From: Siccirubricoccus deserti
GTDB lineage: Bacteria > Pseudomonadota > Alphaproteobacteria > Acetobacterales > Acetobacteraceae
DNA length: 64,000 nt
Assembly (NCBI RefSeq): GCF_014283215.1
Contig: NZ_JACOMF010000003.1
Coordinates: 1-64,000 of the forward strand
Reading direction: 5' to 3'
Shown here: positions 33,596 to 42,341 of the stretch, piece after piece
Layout: each line of letters starts with the position of its first letter
How positions within the stretch are numbered: position 1 is the first letter of the stretch
Notes under the pieces: model-generated
The model's database searches: none
The model's input: only the letters and a program-made list of their open reading frames with translations
What the model was told of the DNA's origin: nothing
Position numbers and translations under genes: made by a program

Positions 33596-34252
33596 TCAAG
33601 CACCATTCTGGAGCTGCTGCGCCATCCGCAGATGCTCCTGCAGCGCGGGCAGGGTCGCCGCCGCCCATTGCTTCAGCTCGGCATTGTCGCCGGACGCGGC
33701 ATAGGCGCGGAACAGGTCCACCGCCTGCATATGCGCCATCACCTGCTGGCGCAGGTAGAGCCGATCGAAGGCCGCGCCCTGGGTGCCCTGCAACTGCTGG
33801 AACAGCGCCAGGTGCTGCTGGTCGAGGCCGGTGGCCTGCGGCGAACCCGGCGTAGGCTCCGCGCCGCCGCGTGGCGCGGCGGTGGCGCCGCTCTGGCCCG
33901 GCATCGCCGCAATCAGCCGCTGGAGCTCCTGCGTCGTCTTCTCATGGTCACGCACCATGTGCTGGGCGAATTCCTTCACCTTCGCGGTCTGGGTACGTTC
34001 GATGGCCAAGGTGCTGGAGACGATCTCGAAGCGGTCGCTCATCGAGGCCATGCGGATGAACTCCGGCGTGGTCGTCACCTCGGCGCGGTTGCCGGTGGCG
34101 CTGGCGCCCGCTGCGGGCCCCGCCGTCGTGCCGGGGACGCCGGGCTGGCCGGTCTGGCCCTGGGCGGCCTGGGACCGCTGCTGTTGGGTCTGCGCCAGCG
34201 CGGGCACTGCGGCGAGCAGGGCGGTGGCGGCGAATAGGGCGATCCGGGACAT
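33596..34252 (-). CDS. DUF4142 domain-containing exported protein
   Basis: 218 residues with a clean signal peptide (MSRIALFAATALLAAVPALA) and GGAGG before the ATG. After a Gln/Gly/Pro-rich spacer (22-55) come the DUF4142 blocks TPEFIRMASMSDRFEIVSS and VKEFAQHMVRDHEKTTQELQ; later LRQQVMAHMQAVDLFRAYA. The fold is a ferritin-like helical bundle in the periplasm; the function is not established, though genes of this family are often stress-induced. Confidence 0.88.
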   Translation of the reverse strand: MSRIALFAATALLAAVPALAQTQQQRSQAAQGQTGQPGVPGTTAGPAAGASATGNRAEVTTTPEFIRMASMSDRFEIVSSTLAIERTQTAKVKEFAQHMVRDHEKTTQELQRLIAAMPGQSGATAAPRGGAEPTPGSPQATGLDQQHLALFQQLQGTQGAAFDRLYLRQQVMAHMQAVDLFRAYAASGDNAELKQWAAATLPALQEHLRMAQQLQNGA

Positions 34253-34319
34253 GCGTCTGCCTCCTGTCGGGAGGCAGGATGAACGGGGCGCCGATGGCGA
34301 AGTTCGGTCGGCGGCCGGA

Positions 34320-34601
34320 TCAGGGCAGCAGGCGGCGCAGCCGGGCGGTCTGCCGCCGGGTCCAATCCAGCAGCCGGTCCTCCATCACCTCCACGCCCTC
34401 GACCGCGCGCGGCCAGCGGCGGCGCAGCGCATCCGTGGCGCGCCGTGCCCAGCCAAATTGCTCGCGCAGCACGAACAGCCCGAGCCCGAGCAGCAGCCCG
34501 CCTTGCAGGATCGGCAGCACCAATCCCAGCACGCCCAGCACCAGCAGCCCGATGCCGCCGACCTTGCGCTTCAGGGAGGGCCGACGCGGCGCCGACATCA
34601 T
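34320..34601 (-). CDS. Small membrane protein, PGPGW-like
   Basis: 93 residues: a basic start (MMSAPRRPSLKRKVG), then one long hydrophobic hairpin (GIGLLVLGVLGLVLPILQGG, then LLLGLGLFVL) and an amphipathic Arg-rich C-terminal half. The VLPILQGG turn resembles the PGPGW (putative transmembrane) family, where it is usually IPG. The start codon overlaps the methylase stop (TAATG), so translation is coupled. Function unknown. Confidence 0.6.
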   Translation of the reverse strand: MMSAPRRPSLKRKVGGIGLLVLGVLGLVLPILQGGLLLGLGLFVLREQFGWARRATDALRRRWPRAVEGVEVMEDRLLDWTRRQTARLRRLLP

Positions 34602-35647
34602 TACGCCGCGCGCTGTGGAGGCAGGGCGATGCGCTGCTCGCTGACCACGAAGAGGTACTCGATGTTGGTCAGCCGGCCGATGGTGCCGACCTTCTCGCCC
34701 CGCGGGTTGTGGATGCCGATCTTGGCGCCGACGTAGCGGCCGTAGGGGATCTCCACCACCTGAACATGGCCGCGCGGCGCCAGCATCGCCTCCAGCGCGG
34801 CGCGGCTCAGATAGCCCTCGTCACTGAAGGAGACGACCAGGGTTGGGCAACGCAGCGCGCCGATGGTGCGGGCCAGTGCCGGGCCGATGCCGGGGCGGCT
34901 GTTGAAGGCCGAGATCCTGGTGCGGCAATCCGTCCGCTTGTTGGCCACCCCGTAGACCTCCGGCTGGTCCCAGCGCACCAGCGTCTCCCAGACATGGTAG
35001 TTCCTGAGGTAGCTGTGCTGGTTGTACGGCGGGTCGAGGTAGGCCAGGTCGCAGTCGAGCGTCGCCGCCACCTGCTCGGCCTCGCCGCAGAAGGCGGCGC
35101 AGGCGCCGGCGGCGGGGCGCGTCAGCATCGCCGGCAGCCGGAGGCTCAGCGGGTTCAGTGCCCGCGGCGCCCAGCGCTTCATATAGGCCATCTGCAGCCC
35201 GGCGGTGGAATCAACGCGGTCCGCCGCCTCCAGCAGCGAGGTCAGAAGCACCGCCTCCAGCTCCGGCTCGGCGCCGAGCGTCAGGATCGCCTCGCGCACC
35301 GCCTCGATCCGGGCGCCATTGTCGGGGTGGAAGTAGCGGGCGGCGACGCAATAGGTCTCGGTGAACCAGCCCGGGCGCGGCGGCAGGCGCTGGAGGTCGG
35401 CCAGGATCTTCCGCGCCGGCTCGGCCCAGCGCTCGGCATCGGCCTGGACGTAGCAGGTGGCCAGGATATGGGCGAAGGCGTTGTGGTCATTCGCCAGCAC
35501 CCGGTAGCCGGCGCGCTTCAGCGCATGGCCGACCCGGGCGGTGCCGGAGAACAGGTCGGCGACCACCGCCCCCGCCGGCGCGGCGGCGCCGATGGCGGAG
35601 AGGATATGGGTCAGCAGGGCGCGCTTGCTGCCGATGTATTTGATCAC
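34601..35647 (-). CDS. D12-class DNA adenine-N6 methyltransferase
   Basis: 348-residue methylase. It starts with MIKYIGSKR (motif X), then motif I VADLFSGTARVG (29-40) for SAM binding, and the catalytic motif IV DPPY at 205-208 in LAYLDPPYNQHSYLRNYH. This layout is the D12/FokI-Dam class producing N6-methyladenine. No endonuclease or specificity gene is adjacent, so it is an orphan, either epigenetic or a remnant of a restriction system. It lies 21 bp downstream of lpdA's stop and overlaps the small membrane protein gene by TAATG. Confidence 0.88.
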   Translation of the reverse strand: MIKYIGSKRALLTHILSAIGAAAPAGAVVADLFSGTARVGHALKRAGYRVLANDHNAFAHILATCYVQADAERWAEPARKILADLQRLPPRPGWFTETYCVAARYFHPDNGARIEAVREAILTLGAEPELEAVLLTSLLEAADRVDSTAGLQMAYMKRWAPRALNPLSLRLPAMLTRPAAGACAAFCGEAEQVAATLDCDLAYLDPPYNQHSYLRNYHVWETLVRWDQPEVYGVANKRTDCRTRISAFNSRPGIGPALARTIGALRCPTLVVSFSDEGYLSRAALEAMLAPRGHVQVVEIPYGRYVGAKIGIHNPRGEKVGTIGRLTNIEYLFVVSEQRIALPPQRAA

Positions 35648-35668
35648 CGGCGGAAGCCCAGCCGCGGA

Positions 35669-37060
35669 TCAGATATGCAAGGCCCGCCCGGCCACCGCGA
35701 GCGCCGCTTCCTTCACCGCCTCGTTCAGGCTGGGGTGGGCGTGGCTGGTGCGGGCCACATCCTCGGCGCTGGCGCCGAATTCGATGGCGAGCGCCAGCTC
35801 CGCGATCAGTGTGCCGGCATCCGGTCCGACGATATGCGCGCCGAGCAGCCGGTCGGTCTTCGCATCCGCCAGCAGCTTCACGAAGCCGTCGGTGTCGCCC
35901 ATCGCCCGCGCCCGGCCATTGGCGGTGAAGGGGAATTTGCCGGCCTTGTATGCCACGCCGGCTTCCTTCAGCTGCTCCTCGGTACGGCCGACGCTCGCCA
36001 CCTCGGGCCAGGTGTAGACCACGCCGGGGATCGCCTCGTAGTTCACGTGCCCGGCCTGGCCGGCGATCAGCTCGGCGACGGCGACGCCTTCCTCCTCCGC
36101 CTTGTGCGCCAGCATCGGCCCGGCGATGACATCGCCGATCGCCCAGATGCCGGGGACATTGGTGGCGAAATGCGCATCCACCTTCACCCGGCCGCGCTCA
36201 TCCAGCGCCACCTGCGCGGCATCCAGGCCAAGCCCCGCGGTATAGGCGCGGCGGCCGATCGCCAGCAGCACCACATCGGCCTTGAGGGTCTCCGCCGCGC
36301 CGCCGGCGGCGGGCTCGACGCTCAGGGTCACGCCATCTTCGCCGACCGTGGCGCCGGTGACCTTCGAGCCGAGTTTGAACTTGAAGCCCTGCTTCACCAG
36401 GATGCGCTCGAAACCCTTGCAGACCTCGTTGTCCATGCCCGGCAGGATGCGGTCGAGGTATTCCACCACCGTCACCTCGGCGCCGAGCCGCCGCCAGACG
36501 CTGCCGAGTTCCAGCCCGATGACCCCGGCGCCGATGACGACCAGGTGCTTCGGCACCGCATCCAGCTCCAGCGCGCCGGTGGAGGTGACAATCCGCTTCT
36601 CGTCCACCTCGACGCCGCGCAGCGGAATGCTCTCGCTGCCCGAGGCGATGACGATGTGCTTCGCCTCATAGACCTGGTCGCCGACCGCGACCTGGCCGGG
36701 GGCGGCGATGCGGCCGGCACCCTTCAGCCAGGTGACCTTGTTCTTGCGGAAGAGGAATTCGACACCCTTCACATTGGCGGCGACCACCTCGCCCTTGCGG
36801 GCCTGCATCCGCGCCAGGTCGAGCGTCACCCCGCCCACCACCACGCCATGGTCGGCCAGCTTATGCGCCGCCTCCTCGAAATTCTCGCTGCTCTGGAGCA
36901 GCGCCTTGGACGGGATGCAGCCGATGTTGAGGCAGGTGCCGCCGAGGGTCTCGCGCTGCTCGACGCAGGCGGTCTTCAGCCCGAGCTGGGCAGCGCGGAT
37001 GGCGCAGACATAGCCGCCCGGGCCGGCGCCGATGACGATGACGTCGAAACTCTCGGGCAT
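35669..37060 (-). CDS. lpdA: Dihydrolipoyl dehydrogenase
   Basis: 463-residue flavoprotein that reoxidises dihydrolipoamide in 2-oxoacid dehydrogenase complexes or glycine cleavage. FAD motif GAGPGG at 11-16, redox disulfide Cys43-Cys48 in [16 protein letters not shown] domain [17 protein letters not shown], and the C-terminal catalytic pair His442/Glu447 in [10 protein letters not shown]. All key residues are present. No E1 or E2 gene is in the window upstream; a broken transporter gene lies there instead. The same-strand methylase gene follows after 21 bp. Confidence 0.96.
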   Translation of the reverse strand: MPESFDVIVIGAGPGGYVCAIRAAQLGLKTACVEQRETLGGTCLNIGCIPSKALLQSSENFEEAAHKLADHGVVVGGVTLDLARMQARKGEVVAANVKGVEFLFRKNKVTWLKGAGRIAAPGQVAVGDQVYEAKHIVIASGSESIPLRGVEVDEKRIVTSTGALELDAVPKHLVVIGAGVIGLELGSVWRRLGAEVTVVEYLDRILPGMDNEVCKGFERILVKQGFKFKLGSKVTGATVGEDGVTLSVEPAAGGAAETLKADVVLLAIGRRAYTAGLGLDAAQVALDERGRVKVDAHFATNVPGIWAIGDVIAGPMLAHKAEEEGVAVAELIAGQAGHVNYEAIPGVVYTWPEVASVGRTEEQLKEAGVAYKAGKFPFTANGRARAMGDTDGFVKLLADAKTDRLLGAHIVGPDAGTLIAELALAIEFGASAEDVARTSHAHPSLNEAVKEAALAVAGRALHI

Positions 37061-37132
37061 GGCAGATCCTCGGCTAAGGGAAGCGGCCGGAACCTGCCGG
37101 CAACCGGGCAGCGGCGCAAGTGGCGGGTCATG

Positions 37133-37340
37133 GAGCCTCCGGCGTTCAGCAGCGCAGTGGTGCGGTCGCCGGAGGGGAAGAACAGCGGGACGAAATCGAG
37201 GGCGGTGCAGGAATAGGCGTAGAACTCATACCCTCGACCAGATCGCCGGAGGAGCCGCCGAAGATGGCGAGGGATGCGGCGGCGTCGGTCGGCGGCCTCA
37301 TCGAAGGCGCGGCATTCAGGCCGGGGGCTTGCGTGGTCAT
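37133..37340 (-). pseudogene. Broken MHS-family (KgtP-like) MFS symporter gene, 5' fragment
   Basis: ATG 37340 has GGAGG upstream and encodes MRPPTDAAASLAIFGGSSGD, then LVEG and unrelated residues. Shifting the frame at 37231-37232 restores [20 protein letters not shown], then [12 protein letters not shown]. Joined, this is the start of metabolite:H+ symporters (GG-S-x-G-x-LVEWY-[DE]-FY-x-Y), where the Trp codon TGG has lost one base. After LLNAGG the sequence no longer matches, so about 85 percent of the gene (some 380 codons) is missing. The remnant lies just upstream of lpdA. Confidence 0.8.
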
Positions 37341-37518
37341 GATCGGTCCTCCGGCCGCTGCAACGCTTCGGACGCCCGCAAGGTCGCAAGACTGGTCCGC
37401 GGCGGGGGAGGCACGCCGCCCTCCGCTTCGTGCGGCTTTTGCTTCTCCTCGGCCGCCCACCCCGGCCACACTCGGCGGAAAGGTTCGGAACGGACCAGCC
37501 CGAGGGAGGACACCACAC

Positions 37519-38493
37519 ATGAAGACACAGGCCACCCACCGCCGTGCCGTGCTGGCCGCGGGAGGCGCCCTGCTCGCCGCCCCCGCGCTCGGCCAGTCCC
37601 GCTTCCCCGACCGGCCGATCAGGCTGATCGTGCCCTGGTCGGCCGGCTCCTCCTCCGACGTGCAGATGCGTTCCCTGGCGGAGATCGCCCAGCGCGGCTT
37701 CGGCCAGCCGGTGGTGGTGGAGAACAAGGCCGGCGCCGCCGGCACGCTGCACATCGTGCCGCTGGCGCGGGAGACCCGGCCGGATGGCTATACCCTTGGC
37801 CAGATGCATCTCGCGGTCATCCGCCGGCCCTATCTGGTGCGCACCCCGCAATGGGACCTCGCCACGGATTTCACCTATGTCATCGGGCTGTGCGGCTGGG
37901 TGGTCGGCGTCGCGGTGCGGGCCGATGCGCCCTGGAAGAACTGGGCGGAGTTCGTCGCCTCGGCCAAGGCGGAGCCGGGCCGGCGCACCTACTGCACCTC
38001 CGGCATCGCCACCACGCCGCACATCATCATGGAGGACCTCGGCGCCCGGATCGGTGCCGAGTTCACCCATGTTCCCTTCCGCGGCACCAGCGAGGGCGTC
38101 ACCGCGGTGCTCGCCGGCCAAGTGGATTGCATAGCCGATGCCTCGACCTGGGCGCCGCATGTGGTGGAGGGGCGGATGCGGGTGCTCTGCGTCTTCACCG
38201 CGGAGCGCTTCGCCCGCTTCCCCGATGCACCGACATTGCGCGAGCTGGGCATCGACCTGGTGGCGACCTCCGCCTACGGCCTGGTCGGGCCGCCCGGCAT
38301 GGACCCCGGCGTGGTGAGGGTGTTGCACGACGGCTTCAAGGCAGCGCTGTTCGACCCGGCAAACGAGCGGGTGCGGGCGCTGTTCGACATGCCGGCGGTC
38401 TATTACGACAGCGACACCTACAAGACCGTGACCCTGCGCCAGGCGGAGTACGAGAAGCAGGTGGTGCAGCGGCTGGGCCTGCGGCTGGATTGA
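37519..38493 (+). CDS. Bug/TctC family tripartite tricarboxylate-type periplasmic receptor
   Basis: 324-residue solute-binding protein. GAGGGAGGA 8 bp before ATG 37519 decides the start and gives a Tat-like signal (THRRAVLAAGGALLAAPALG). Hallmarks are IRLIVPWSAGSSSDVQMRSL, VVVENKAGAAG and THVPFRGTSEGV; TYCTSGIATTPHIIMEDLG replaces the usual GNGSSPHLA-type segment. Fifth Bug receptor of the window; it converges on the MFS gene (7 bp between stops) and has no tctAB neighbour. It is divergent from the broken symporter gene. Confidence 0.9.
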   Translation: MKTQATHRRAVLAAGGALLAAPALGQSRFPDRPIRLIVPWSAGSSSDVQMRSLAEIAQRGFGQPVVVENKAGAAGTLHIVPLARETRPDGYTLGQMHLAVIRRPYLVRTPQWDLATDFTYVIGLCGWVVGVAVRADAPWKNWAEFVASAKAEPGRRTYCTSGIATTPHIIMEDLGARIGAEFTHVPFRGTSEGVTAVLAGQVDCIADASTWAPHVVEGRMRVLCVFTAERFARFPDAPTLRELGIDLVATSAYGLVGPPGMDPGVVRVLHDGFKAALFDPANERVRALFDMPAVYYDSDTYKTVTLRQAEYEKQVVQRLGLRLD

Positions 38494-38500
38494 GGCCGCC

Positions 38501-39649
38501 CTACCGCCGCACCGCCCGCGCCAGCACGGCGGCGGAGCCGGCCAGCGCCAGCCATGCGCCGAGCAGCGCCGCCGCGATGCCGAAGGCATCGACTGCGAGG
38601 CCGACCGCCAGCGGCACCGCGCTGAACCCGGCATGGGCGACGACGAAATAGCCGGCGACGGCGCGTGCCCGGTCCTCCCCGCTGGCAGCCTCGGCCACCG
38701 CCGCAAGCCCGCCGGGGTAGACGAAGGCGTAGGTGCCGATGCCGACCATCGCCGCCCCCGCCAGCAACGTCAGCAGCCCGCCGCCCAGCACGCCCCAGAA
38801 GGTCAGCGCGCCGCCGACCACCAGCACCCCGAGGCCAAGCCGCACCGCTCGCCCTGCCGGCATCTTCCGCCCGGTTTGCTGCGCCGCCAGCCCGATGATC
38901 ATCATGCCGCAGGCGGCGAGCGGCCCCAGCAGCGGCCTGCCCTCCGCCGCCATTGCCGCCTGGACGGTGGTCAGCACCGTGGCGGTGGCGCCCCAGCCGG
39001 GCAGGATGGCGAGGGTCGTCGCCAGGGTGCCGGGCGGGAAGGCCGGGCGGCTCAGCCAGGGTCCCCGCGGCGCCGCCAGGGTCTCCGGCAGCCGGGCGGT
39101 CAGCAGCAGCAGCAGCGCGGCGAAGGCCAGATGCGCGGCGAAGGTCGGCGGCGGCACCCAGGCCGGCCAGATCGCCACCGAAGCCAGGGTCAGCACCCCG
39201 CCGGCGCCGAAGCTGCCAATGGTCGCCGCGGCGATGATGCCCGCCGCCCGCCTGCCGCCCGCGGCCCCGCCGCCGGCCAGCTCCGCCGCCCAGGCGGTGG
39301 CCGCGCCGGTGACGCAGCCCATGCCGAGCCCTTGCGCCACCCGCGCCACCGCCAGCGCCGGGATGCTCGGCCAGAGCGTCAGCACCAGGGTGGAAACGGC
39401 GGCCAGCACCACCCCCAGCAGCACGCAGGGCTTGCGGCCAATGCGGTCCGGCAGCGGGCCGAGCAGCGGGGCAGTAACGATCAGCGTGGCGGCGTAGCAG
39501 GCGAAGGCCAGCGCCAGCGCCCCAGTGCCGTAGCCGCCACGCGCCGCCAGCATGCCATAGAGCGGCAAGGGCAGGGTGGTCGCCAGGCCGATGGCGGCGA
39601 CGGCAAGGCCGACGACCAGCTCCGCATGCCGTCGGGCGGGTTCGGGCAA
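38501..39649 (-). CDS. MFS transporter
   Basis: 382 residues from TTG 39649, with GGAG 7 bp upstream; the frame stays open to 39808, but that part overlaps the divergent acetyltransferase. Twelve hydrophobic segments and a textbook motif A (GPLPDRIGRKPCVLLG) in loop 2-3 identify an MFS drug or metabolite transporter. The motif C-like region of segment 5 (GAAGGRRAAGIIAAATIGSF) is not the clean drug-antiporter signature. Substrate unknown. Convergent with a Bug receptor gene. Confidence 0.85.
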   Translation of the reverse strand: MPEPARRHAELVVGLAVAAIGLATTLPLPLYGMLAARGGYGTGALALAFACYAATLIVTAPLLGPLPDRIGRKPCVLLGVVLAAVSTLVLTLWPSIPALAVARVAQGLGMGCVTGAATAWAAELAGGGAAGGRRAAGIIAAATIGSFGAGGVLTLASVAIWPAWVPPPTFAAHLAFAALLLLLTARLPETLAAPRGPWLSRPAFPPGTLATTLAILPGWGATATVLTTVQAAMAAEGRPLLGPLAACGMMIIGLAAQQTGRKMPAGRAVRLGLGVLVVGGALTFWGVLGGGLLTLLAGAAMVGIGTYAFVYPGGLAAVAEAASGEDRARAVAGYFVVAHAGFSAVPLAVGLAVDAFGIAAALLGAWLALAGSAAVLARAVRR

Positions 39650-39743
39650 GCGGCGACTCCATGTGGCGCCGCAGCCTGCGGCCTCTGGCAGCCAAGCACC
39701 AGCCCTGCTGGACAGCGCCGCCTCGCCATCGCACCATTCCGGG

Positions 39744-40289
39744 ATGCTCGGCTCCGACCTCATCCTCCGCGACAGCACCCCGGCGGATCTGCCCGCCATC
39801 ACCCGCATCTACGGCCACTGGGTCCTGCATGGCCTCGCCAGCTTCGAGCTGGAGCCGCCGGATGAGGCAGAGATGGCGCGGCGGCGGGAAGCGGTGCTGG
39901 CCGGTGGCTATCCGCATATTGTCGCCACCGACAAATCGGGGGCGGTGCTCGGCTACGCCTATGCCAGCGCCTATCGTACCCGCCCGGCCTATCGCTTCAC
40001 CGTCGAGGATTCGATCTATGTCGCGCCCGACGCCGGGCGGCGCGGGATTGGCCAGGCGCTGCTGCCACTGCTGATCGCCCGCTGCGAGGCCGCGGGGTTC
40101 CGGCTGATGATCGCGGTCATCGGCGACAGCGGCAATGCCGGCTCCATCGGCCTGCATGCGCGCTGCGGCTTCGCCCGCGTCGGCACGCTGCCGGCGATCG
40201 GCTGGAAGCACGACCAATGGGTGGACAGCGTGTTGATGAGCCGGCCGCTCGGCGACGGCGCGGCGGCCCCGCCGCCGGCCGGGCGGTAG
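39744..40289 (+). CDS. GNAT family N-acetyltransferase, phosphinothricin acetyltransferase-like
   Basis: 181-residue acetyltransferase. The opening LILRDSTPADLPAITRIY and the acetyl-CoA pyrophosphate loop APDAGRRGIGQALLPLLI are GNAT motifs; HWVLHGLASFELEPPDEAEM and YAYASAYRTRPAYRFTVEDS match the PAT/bar subfamily that acetylates phosphinothricin, methionine sulfoximine or related amino-acid analogues. ATG 39744 begins the conserved part. Divergent from the MFS gene, a common pairing for detoxification, although a link is not shown. Confidence 0.88.
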   Translation: MLGSDLILRDSTPADLPAITRIYGHWVLHGLASFELEPPDEAEMARRREAVLAGGYPHIVATDKSGAVLGYAYASAYRTRPAYRFTVEDSIYVAPDAGRRGIGQALLPLLIARCEAAGFRLMIAVIGDSGNAGSIGLHARCGFARVGTLPAIGWKHDQWVDSVLMSRPLGDGAAAPPPAGR

Positions 40290-40460
40290 GGCCGGTCGCG
40301 CCCCTGGCGGGGTGCTGAGGAACAGCGGGTCGCTCCTCTCCCACCATGCACGGGCCTTGCCCGTGCATCCGAATGGGACACGAAAGCAGCAGTTGGATGG
40401 CCAGATTGAGCCCGGTCATGACGGCTGAGGGGAGCGGGACCACTTACCTCCAGCCGCCCG

Positions 40461-40910
40461 CTACGCCTTCCTCTCCCAGCCCTGCTCGCCCTGCTGCCAG
40501 TAGCTGAGTACGTGCCTGGCCGCCCGGGCGGCCGTCCAGCGACGGCGCGCCGCGGCCACCGCCGCGTCGTCATTGCCATCGAACAGGTCCAGCACCCGGT
40601 CGTACTCGGCCAGCCGGGCGCTTTCGGCGCCGTCCACCAGGAAGAGGAAGCGGGCGCCATTCGGCGCGGGCTCATCCTCCGCGGTCAGCCAGATCGGCTG
40701 ATGCGCCGCATGGCCCATGGCGGCGGTGCCATGCGGCAGCCAATCCGGCTTGCTGGCCAGCCACAGCGCCGCATCCAGCGCCGCCACCCGCGCCGCATCG
40801 GCGCAGAGCACCACCGCCCGCCCCGGCTGGTCCAGCACCCGGCCGAGCAGCGCCGGCAGGACCTTCTCCAGCGGCGAACGGGTCAGGTGGTAAAAGCCGA
40901 TCTCGGCCAT
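40461..40910 (-). CDS. holC: DNA polymerase III subunit chi
   Basis: 149 residues. It begins MAEIGFYHLTRSPLEKVLPA, then GRAVVLCADAARVAALDAAL and WLPHGTAAMGHAAHQPIWLT, the conserved HolC pattern (L-W-x-x-FLPHG-x-x-D-x-Q-PI-x-LT). Chi links the clamp loader to SSB at the replication fork. The ATG at 40910 overlaps the stop of the upstream aminopeptidase gene (TGATG), reproducing the pepA-holC pairing found widely in proteobacteria. Confidence 0.9.
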   Translation of the reverse strand: MAEIGFYHLTRSPLEKVLPALLGRVLDQPGRAVVLCADAARVAALDAALWLASKPDWLPHGTAAMGHAAHQPIWLTAEDEPAPNGARFLFLVDGAESARLAEYDRVLDLFDGNDDAAVAAARRRWTAARAARHVLSYWQQGEQGWERKA

Positions 40911-42325
40911 CAATGCCGCTCCGGATCCTCGAAATACAGCGCGACGAGCTGGTCCAGCAGCCGCGCGCCGAAGCCGCTTGACCCCTTCCGCCCCAGCGGT
41001 CCGGCCTCCGCCCTGATATCCACCCCGGCGATGTCGAGATGCGCCCAGGGCGTCGATCCGGCGAACTCCCGCAGGAAGGCGGCGGCATGGCAGGCATCCG
41101 GCAGGAAGCGGCCGCTGGCGCATTGCCTGAGGTCGGCGATGTCGCTGGCCAGATCCTCGCGGTGCCGGGCACCAATCGGCATCGGCCAGAGCGGCTCGCC
41201 CACCGCCTCCCCGGCCGCCGCCGCCTGCGCCATCAGCGCCGCATCGCTGCCGAACAGCCCGGCCCGATGCGCGCCGAGCGCGGTCACGATCGAACCCGTC
41301 AGGGTCGCCAGGTCGAGCATCGCCTGCGGCTTCAGCCGGGTCGCCGCGAAATGCAGCGCATCGGCCAGCACCAGCCGCCCCTCGGCATCGGTGTCGATCA
41401 CCTCCACGGTGCGGCCAGAGCCCATGCGCAGCACGTCGCCCGGCCGGTAGCTGGCGGCACCGGTGGCGTTCTCCGCCAGCGCGAGCACCGCCACCGCCGG
41501 TGCGGGAGAACGCCGCAGGGCGAGGGCCAGCATCGCCCCGGCGCAGGCCGCGGCGCCCGCCATATCGGCCTTCATCTCCTCCATGCCGGCGGCAGGCTTG
41601 ATGGAGATGCCGCCGGTGTCGAAGCACAGCCCCTTGCCGATGAAGGCGATGGGCGGCGCGGCGACGCTGCCGCGCCAGCGCAGCACGGCAAGCCGCGGCG
41701 GATTCACGCTGCCGCCGCCGACCGCCAATAGCCCACCCAGTCCTTCCCGCCGCAGCCGCTTGCGGCCCAGCACATCCACGGCGATGCCGTACTCCGCCAG
41801 CGCCTCCAGCCGCTGCGCGAAGCCGCGGGTGGTGAGGCGGTTGGCCGGCTCGGCGACCAGGTCGCGGGCGAAGAGACAGCCGCGCACCCCGGCCTCGGCG
41901 CGGGCCCAGAGCGGCGCCACCGCCTCCGGCCGATCCACCACCAGATCGAGCGCGGATGCCCCCGGCTCGGGCGTGCCGAGATAGGTGTCGAAGCTCCAGG
42001 CCCGCAGCGCGGCGCCGGCGGCCAGCGCGGCGGCGGCCTCGGGCGGCAGGCCGCGAGCGTCGATCGCCAGCCGCACCACCCTGCCGGCGGCGGCCAGGGC
42101 GGCGCCGCCGACCTGTTCCCAGTCCAGCGGGCGGCGCGGCTCGCCGGCGCCGATCAGCAGCAGCCGTCGTTCCGGCCCCGGCTGCTCCGCCACCTGGCCG
42201 GAAGCGCCGGTGAAGCCCGCCGCCACGGCGAAGGGGAAGGGCACCACATGGCCCGCGGCAACCGGCACCGCCAGCGGCGTCGCGGCATCGGCGCGGGGCG
42301 TGGTCCGCAGCTTGACCTTCAGCAT
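40910..42325 (-). CDS. M17 leucyl aminopeptidase family protein, second copy
   Basis: 471-residue M17 peptidase that removes N-terminal residues using two metal ions. Metal and catalytic residues map to Lys231, Asp236, Lys243 and Asp254 (GKGLCFDTGGISIK to MKADMAGAA), then Asp313, Glu315 and Arg317. The family's NTDAEGRL reads DTDAEGRL, a conservative change next to the metal site. The N-terminal domain is shorter and unlike that of the upstream paralogue. It lies 16 bp after the latter's stop and is coupled to holC. Intracellular peptide turnover is the likely role. Confidence 0.92.
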   Translation of the reverse strand: MLKVKLRTTPRADAATPLAVPVAAGHVVPFPFAVAAGFTGASGQVAEQPGPERRLLLIGAGEPRRPLDWEQVGGAALAAAGRVVRLAIDARGLPPEAAAALAAGAALRAWSFDTYLGTPEPGASALDLVVDRPEAVAPLWARAEAGVRGCLFARDLVAEPANRLTTRGFAQRLEALAEYGIAVDVLGRKRLRREGLGGLLAVGGGSVNPPRLAVLRWRGSVAAPPIAFIGKGLCFDTGGISIKPAAGMEEMKADMAGAAACAGAMLALALRRSPAPAVAVLALAENATGAASYRPGDVLRMGSGRTVEVIDTDAEGRLVLADALHFAATRLKPQAMLDLATLTGSIVTALGAHRAGLFGSDAALMAQAAAAGEAVGEPLWPMPIGARHREDLASDIADLRQCASGRFLPDACHAAAFLREFAGSTPWAHLDIAGVDIRAEAGPLGRKGSSGFGARLLDQLVALYFEDPERH

Positions 42326-42341
42326 CGGGAAGGAACGCGGG

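Noticed and set aside
34445-37216. 923-codon plus-strand frame opposite the methylase and lpdA
   Set aside because: Antisense to two well-identified enzymes; composition is typical of shadow frames.
37133-37340. Glucose-6-phosphate dehydrogenase start (GGSSGDL resembles GASGDL)
   Set aside because: The following frame-shifted residues YEFYAYS...[13 protein letters not shown] match MHS symporters, not that enzyme.
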